Source: Pagrus major
Taxonomy: Eukaryota > Chordata > Actinopteri > Spariformes > Sparidae
Direction of reading: 5' to 3'
Assembly: GCF_040436345.1 (NCBI RefSeq)
Contig: NC_133221.1
Span: 22,330,665-22,394,664, forward strand
DNA length: 64,000 nt
Below the pieces are notes generated by a model. The model was not told where the DNA came from and searched no databases. It saw only the letters and a list, made by a program, of their open reading frames with translations. Shown here piece by piece: positions 59,600-64,000 of the stretch. Position 1 is the stretch's first letter. Each line of letters starts with the position of its first letter. A program made the translations under genes and the position numbers.

Positions 59600-62500
59600 C
59601 TTTAAAAGCTCATCTTCACAGCCGACAGAAACACAGCAGCTCCTCCCAGCAGCAAACAAAAATAGACAACCCTATTTTCAAATCTTTAATATCACAAAAT
59701 AGTTAAGATAAACCAAATTATCCACAGTGACAACAATCTTAGAAAATTAATGTAATTTGCAAAGACTTTCCCAAAATCTTATCTGGCCGATAAGATAAAT
59801 TATTCCAAAGCGTAAAATAACCTTAAAATCTTAAATATGTGAGCGGGATTAAAAAAATCTACATTTCCAATCATTCTTCCTGCGTCTGTTTATTTAACCA
59901 ACACATGCCACAAGTGTTGGCAGGATGACCTCTGAAATTAAACATTATAACAGGACAATGCAGTGTACAAATTATTTGCTCCCTAGCTGCTGATGTGTCC
60001 TTTTTTCATTATAATTCAAATTTTGGCAAAATAAAAAAGGGAAAGAAAAAAATGTTTAACTGCTGGTACTGAAAGCATGTGGTTCTGAATTCAACTTAAA
60101 TATGCAGGACAGAGAGAAAAAAGAAACAATACTGGCACATACTGTGAGTTTACATCAAATACATTCAAATAGATGCTGTATCACAATCAAGACAGATATT
60201 TATGCAGAAATTCATATCACTCCTTAAGTTATATCCAACTGTTGATTACATGATTTCCAACATGTTACACAAAAACTTAAGAAAAGAGCCGTAATCTCTG
60301 CATTTCATGTTGTTTGCAAAACATCTCCTGCCAACATATATTTCCATCTGACTTGGTATGTTGCTTCGAGAACTATATTATAGACTTCTGAACGGTAACA
60401 TAAAAATGGAGCCTGATCATCCATCAACTGATGTCAAACATCCCTGTACCATGTGATGGAAAAACAACAAAAATCTTCATGCTTGATGGTCTTGAATGTG
60501 CTAGACAACAAATTAACCCTGTTGTGTATGTTAAATGCACACATGGCACATAATTAACCTTTTTAAAAAAAATCTGAACCTTGATTTTCTGATGTACATA
60601 TTACATTAATTGTCTTTATCAATGAAAAGGAGGATAAAACAGATGTGCTACTTCTAGTTTTTACTGGGATCTGCAGGGCTAACGGTTCTGTGATGCAGTA
60701 GCCTTTTACTGCAAAAAAAGCCAAATTACCACAATTTGTTCCGTCTTTAAGTCTTTGTAACTGAAGATTTAACTGTGACCTGGAGAAATAGACAGGGAAG
60801 GAGGTAGTTTATATTATTTATAGGGCTGCCCCCTAAAAGTCTATGATTTGAGTCATCAGTTGAGAAGACCCAGAGTCAACTCATATTTTGTCAGCATTGT
60901 ATACAGAGCAACAGCGTGGCAGACTAAACTTTTAGTTTGAGTTTTAAAATGACCACAAACCATAAAACTAACTGTGATGGAAGCGGAGATGGGTGATAAA
61001 AACGCTAGACACACACTTTCACTTTCTGTGTCTGTGTGGAAAATCTAATGTTTTCACATCACAGATGATGAAGAAAGGCGTTAAACCTCGAGTCTTACGG
61101 GTAAAACATGAGACTTGTGGGCTGATACTGATGAGCAGATATTCTATATGAATAAGAAAAACAAACAGAACTAATAGTAGGGGTGGCACGATCTGCTGAT
61201 TTTGTGTCCACAATCCACTTTTCAGGCTAACTGTAGAAATTAAATGTCCTCCTTCTTTTGTTTCCAAAAATCACATAACCCTTAACCCGAGGATATACTT
61301 GCTTTTAACAATGCATGAGGCTATGCATGATGGTGGCTCCTGTATCCTGTCCGTTTGGAGCTCTCAGAAATCAACTCTACGCATCTGCAAGATGCAATAT
61401 ACATATGAGCGGTAGGAGCAAGGTAGCACGAGTATGGGGAAGTAAAAGAGACAGGAGTCAACAAAAGCAGGGACAAGCTGCCGTCTAGTGGTATTCTCCA
61501 GTACCACACGGAGTGTAAATAGGCAAGTATGTGAACAAGTATGTGAACATCTACGTTCACAACGCAGCCAGTTGTCTACTTAAACGTGTGGTTCAAAAGA
61601 AAGTATATCTCCAATCTTTTTTACAAGCAGATCAGCGTTACGTAACCATACCAACAGAGGGACAGAGCCAAACAGATGTCTCTTCCTTGGTTGACGTCTT
61701 GTAAGCAAAGCAACATGCGTTGAAGCCACCGATACTGTGTGCAAAAAAATAATTATCTTCAATGTTATATTGTGTTTTAATGGTGCAAATGAAGAAGTTC
61801 AGGACCATGACTGTACTTAAATAGATTGTGATATTATTTTTAGGCCACATCTCTGACCCCAAATGACTAATCCAATCTCCATATTGAGAAGCCAATATTG
61901 GTTCAACTGACAAAATTCTGTCTGCAGCCCTAAATTCTTTTATCATAATTTGGATTACGTGTATAAATTCGACTGGTTTGAAACATACTGAAGCTATAAA
62001 AAGCATATCAGTCATCAGTTGGCCTTATTTTCTCAGCAATTTAATATTAAAATAATGATTGTAAACAATAATCCAAAGTTAATAGCATTTTTTCTGTTTT
62101 TTTTTGCTCATGTTTAAACTATAGCTCAGTTGTACAACCAGAACCCAGAGGTTCAGATAAACTTAACTCTACTGTACCATCATAAAATATACCAAAATAC
62201 TGGTATCCCTAAAGGCATTGCGACTGTTGTCTATTGCACATTCCCCTCCAAGGTTGTCAAGTACTGTGAGCTCAGCTGGTGGAGGAGAGATGAATAACAA
62301 AATGGAGGAGAAGGACAAAGAGGGGGAGAGCAAAGATAAGGAGAAAAGTGGAGAGAGAAAAGGTAGCAAAGAAGCAGGTTTGTGCATTCGTCTGTGTGTC
62401 TTTATGAACATGTCACAGTCTATAACAAAACATTTAAAACGCAGCCGAGAGGAACTGATTCTTAGCTTGAGCTCAAAGCTGCAAGTGCTTCGTCTGACAA

Positions 62501-63343
62501 TAACAAAGTTTTTTATCTTCCTTTGACAAAGATGGAAAAAATCCTCCATCTCCTCCTTACAAACACAGAATGCCACAAAAACTGAATGAAAGTTTGGTGT
62601 CTCTGTGGCGTTACAAAAATATACAGGCCTCAGAATTGCTTGACGGGAGGAGGTTCAATAAGTGAAGAAAGGAAAAGGAGTCCTTTTTAATGCCACACAG
62701 TGGGACTGTTTGTCTGTAGAAACAGTTCTGAAGTCCCAAGCACAGTGGTCTTTTTCCTAATTAGCAGTAGGAGTGTAAGTGTTTTATCATCACTGTTCCA
62801 ATACTCCAATACTACGAAAACTCTGATAACGTGGGATGAGTTAGAGAAACAGCGTCTTGTAAATTTTCAAGCTGCAAAATCATCCATCCCAAGGTCAAAA
62901 GTGAAATTATCTGAGATCACAGAAGCTCCGAATTGTGGTCCCGTCCTCAAGTGAATTAAACCAGCAGCAGCCAGACTTTACCAGCCCATGGCCGACAGTT
63001 TTATTATAATTATAAAGTAAAAAAGAAAGCTCAAGGCCACACTGGGAAGTTTTATCTCATTCATCTCTCCTGCAGTAGTTCTGGCTTGACATCAGCTGAC
63101 AAAAAGTCGATCCATGATTATTAAGTAGCTGGGACAGCATCAGTGTTCAGGCGAGGACTCAAAAAGTTCTGGATTAGGATTAAATGGTGCGCTGCATGAG
63201 TATAATAACCTTCAGGAAACAGACTAGTTCTGAGGAGTTGTGGTGTTATCTTCTTTTATCTCCCGTTAACTTCTGGATTCTTCACAGGTCATGAAGGGCT
63301 TGTAGCACTGACAATACCAGCTGTGGTGGTTGAAGTGGTTAAA

Positions 63344-63959
63344 CTAAAGCTTCATGTTGCTGAAGTCCTTGGACAGAGTCTGCAGGTAAGCGTCATGAAT
63401 GGCTCCGAGGAAGTCCGGGTCGTTCTGGACAGGAAGGAAGTAAACGATAGAGTGAACAAACCACACCTGAGAGCGCGCACGTGTGTGTACAGACGATTAG
63501 ATGACAGGAAATCAGTATCTACACTGGTAAAATACAAATTGTAAAACTTAATATTTTGAAGGTGGTACTTCAAAGTTAACACATTGCAATTTTCTTATTT
63601 ATCCTTTTTTTGTTATTTGGATGAACAGACCCTTAAACTTCACAGTAGAGTCTGGAGAAAAGCTTTAGCTTAGACATGTTCACCTACAATGAACCAACAG
63701 TACTGCTTGTATGTATCTTATGCTCTTGCTCTACCTTTATGAGATGTATCAGAGTCTCCTGTAGCTGTGTTTTGCTGCAGGGAGCTTGTAGGGGCTCTGC
63801 AGCTCCTACAGAGGTGGTGGAGGGCTCGGAGGGGGCAGGAGGAACCACTGATGCTGCTGCTGTTGTTGTCTTATTGACTGACTTCTGGAAGGCGCTGGGG
63901 GAGAGAAGCACAGAAATCTCTGGCCCTGGAACAGTAAGACCAGGACTCATGGGGACAGC
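63344..63959 (-). CDS. dcp1a: mRNA-decapping enzyme 1A, C-terminal two exons (partial)
   Basis: DCP1 is the activating partner of the DCP2 decapping enzyme in cytoplasmic P-bodies. Two minus-strand coding exons are seen, 63959-63735 and 63424-63344, joined in phase 0; the rest of the gene lies beyond the window. The first carries LLSPSAFQKS, a conserved short motif of vertebrate DCP1, then a Thr/Ala/Pro-rich stretch and SKTQLQETLIHLIK. The second continues NDPDFLGAIHDAYLQ and ends SNMKL. Together these form the C-terminal trimerisation helix region of DCP1. ETLIHLIKND favours DCP1A over DCP1B, as does the neighbouring tkt gene, since TKT and DCP1A adjoin in human (recalled). Confidence 0.87.
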
Positions 63960-64000
63960 CTGAGAATAGAAAAGGAAAGACGGGAAGAGAAAAAGAAGAA

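Larger units (their letters stand above)
56951..63343. other. Gene-free region between dcp1a and tkt
   Basis: No recognisable coding exons on either strand. It contains two interspersed elements (57100-57625 and 59290-59599). The right-hand part is likely dcp1a 3' UTR, whose end I cannot place because many TTTATT words (AATAAA on the minus strand) occur. Confidence 0.5.

Overview
The window is vertebrate nuclear DNA, almost certainly from a spiny-rayed (percomorph-like) teleost fish. The support is: multi-exon genes with GT-AG introns, fish-like versions of SGK2, NSUN5, transketolase and DCP1A, long CA/GT microsatellites, and several short palindromic elements of types familiar from teleost genomes. 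The species cannot be fixed from the sequence alone.

Layout, left to right. 1-5.2 kb: no recognisable gene; a possible 3' end of an upstream gene near 573. 5.26-14.19 kb (+): sgk2, a complete AGC kinase in 12 coding exons. 14.2-20.8 kb: sgk2 3' UTR, then gene-free DNA. 20.83-27.1 kb (+): the standout gene. It encodes a B-Myb-type R1R2R3 Myb DNA-binding region joined in frame, through 13 coding exons with compatible splice phases, to a hAT transposase-derived domain (909 aa predicted). 29.0-31.6 kb (+): nsun5, an rRNA m5C methyltransferase. 32.2-37.13 kb (+): an aldo/keto reductase whose catalytic tetrad is complete but whose sixth coding exon carries an in-frame TAA. 40.4-56.55 kb (-): transketolase (tkt), 14 coding exons, 628 aa. 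56.6-63.3 kb: gene-free, repeat-bearing DNA. 63.34-64.0 kb (-): the last two coding exons of dcp1a, which runs off the window.

The genes do not form one pathway. Two blocks match human gene order as I recall it: SGK2 near MYBL2 on chromosome 20, and TKT next to DCP1A on chromosome 3. NSUN5 is on human chromosome 7. The window therefore spans at least one rearrangement relative to human.

The strongest candidate for something undescribed is the Myb-hAT fusion. A cell-cycle Myb DNA-binding module has lost the usual MYBL2 C-terminal regulatory half and carries a long, uninterrupted, apparently catalytically dead transposase domain instead. It sits where a MYBL2 copy would be expected beside sgk2, and a cluster of Myb-site-like hexamers lies just upstream. 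Exon limits, phases and lengths were worked out by hand. No database search, transcript or alignment was available.
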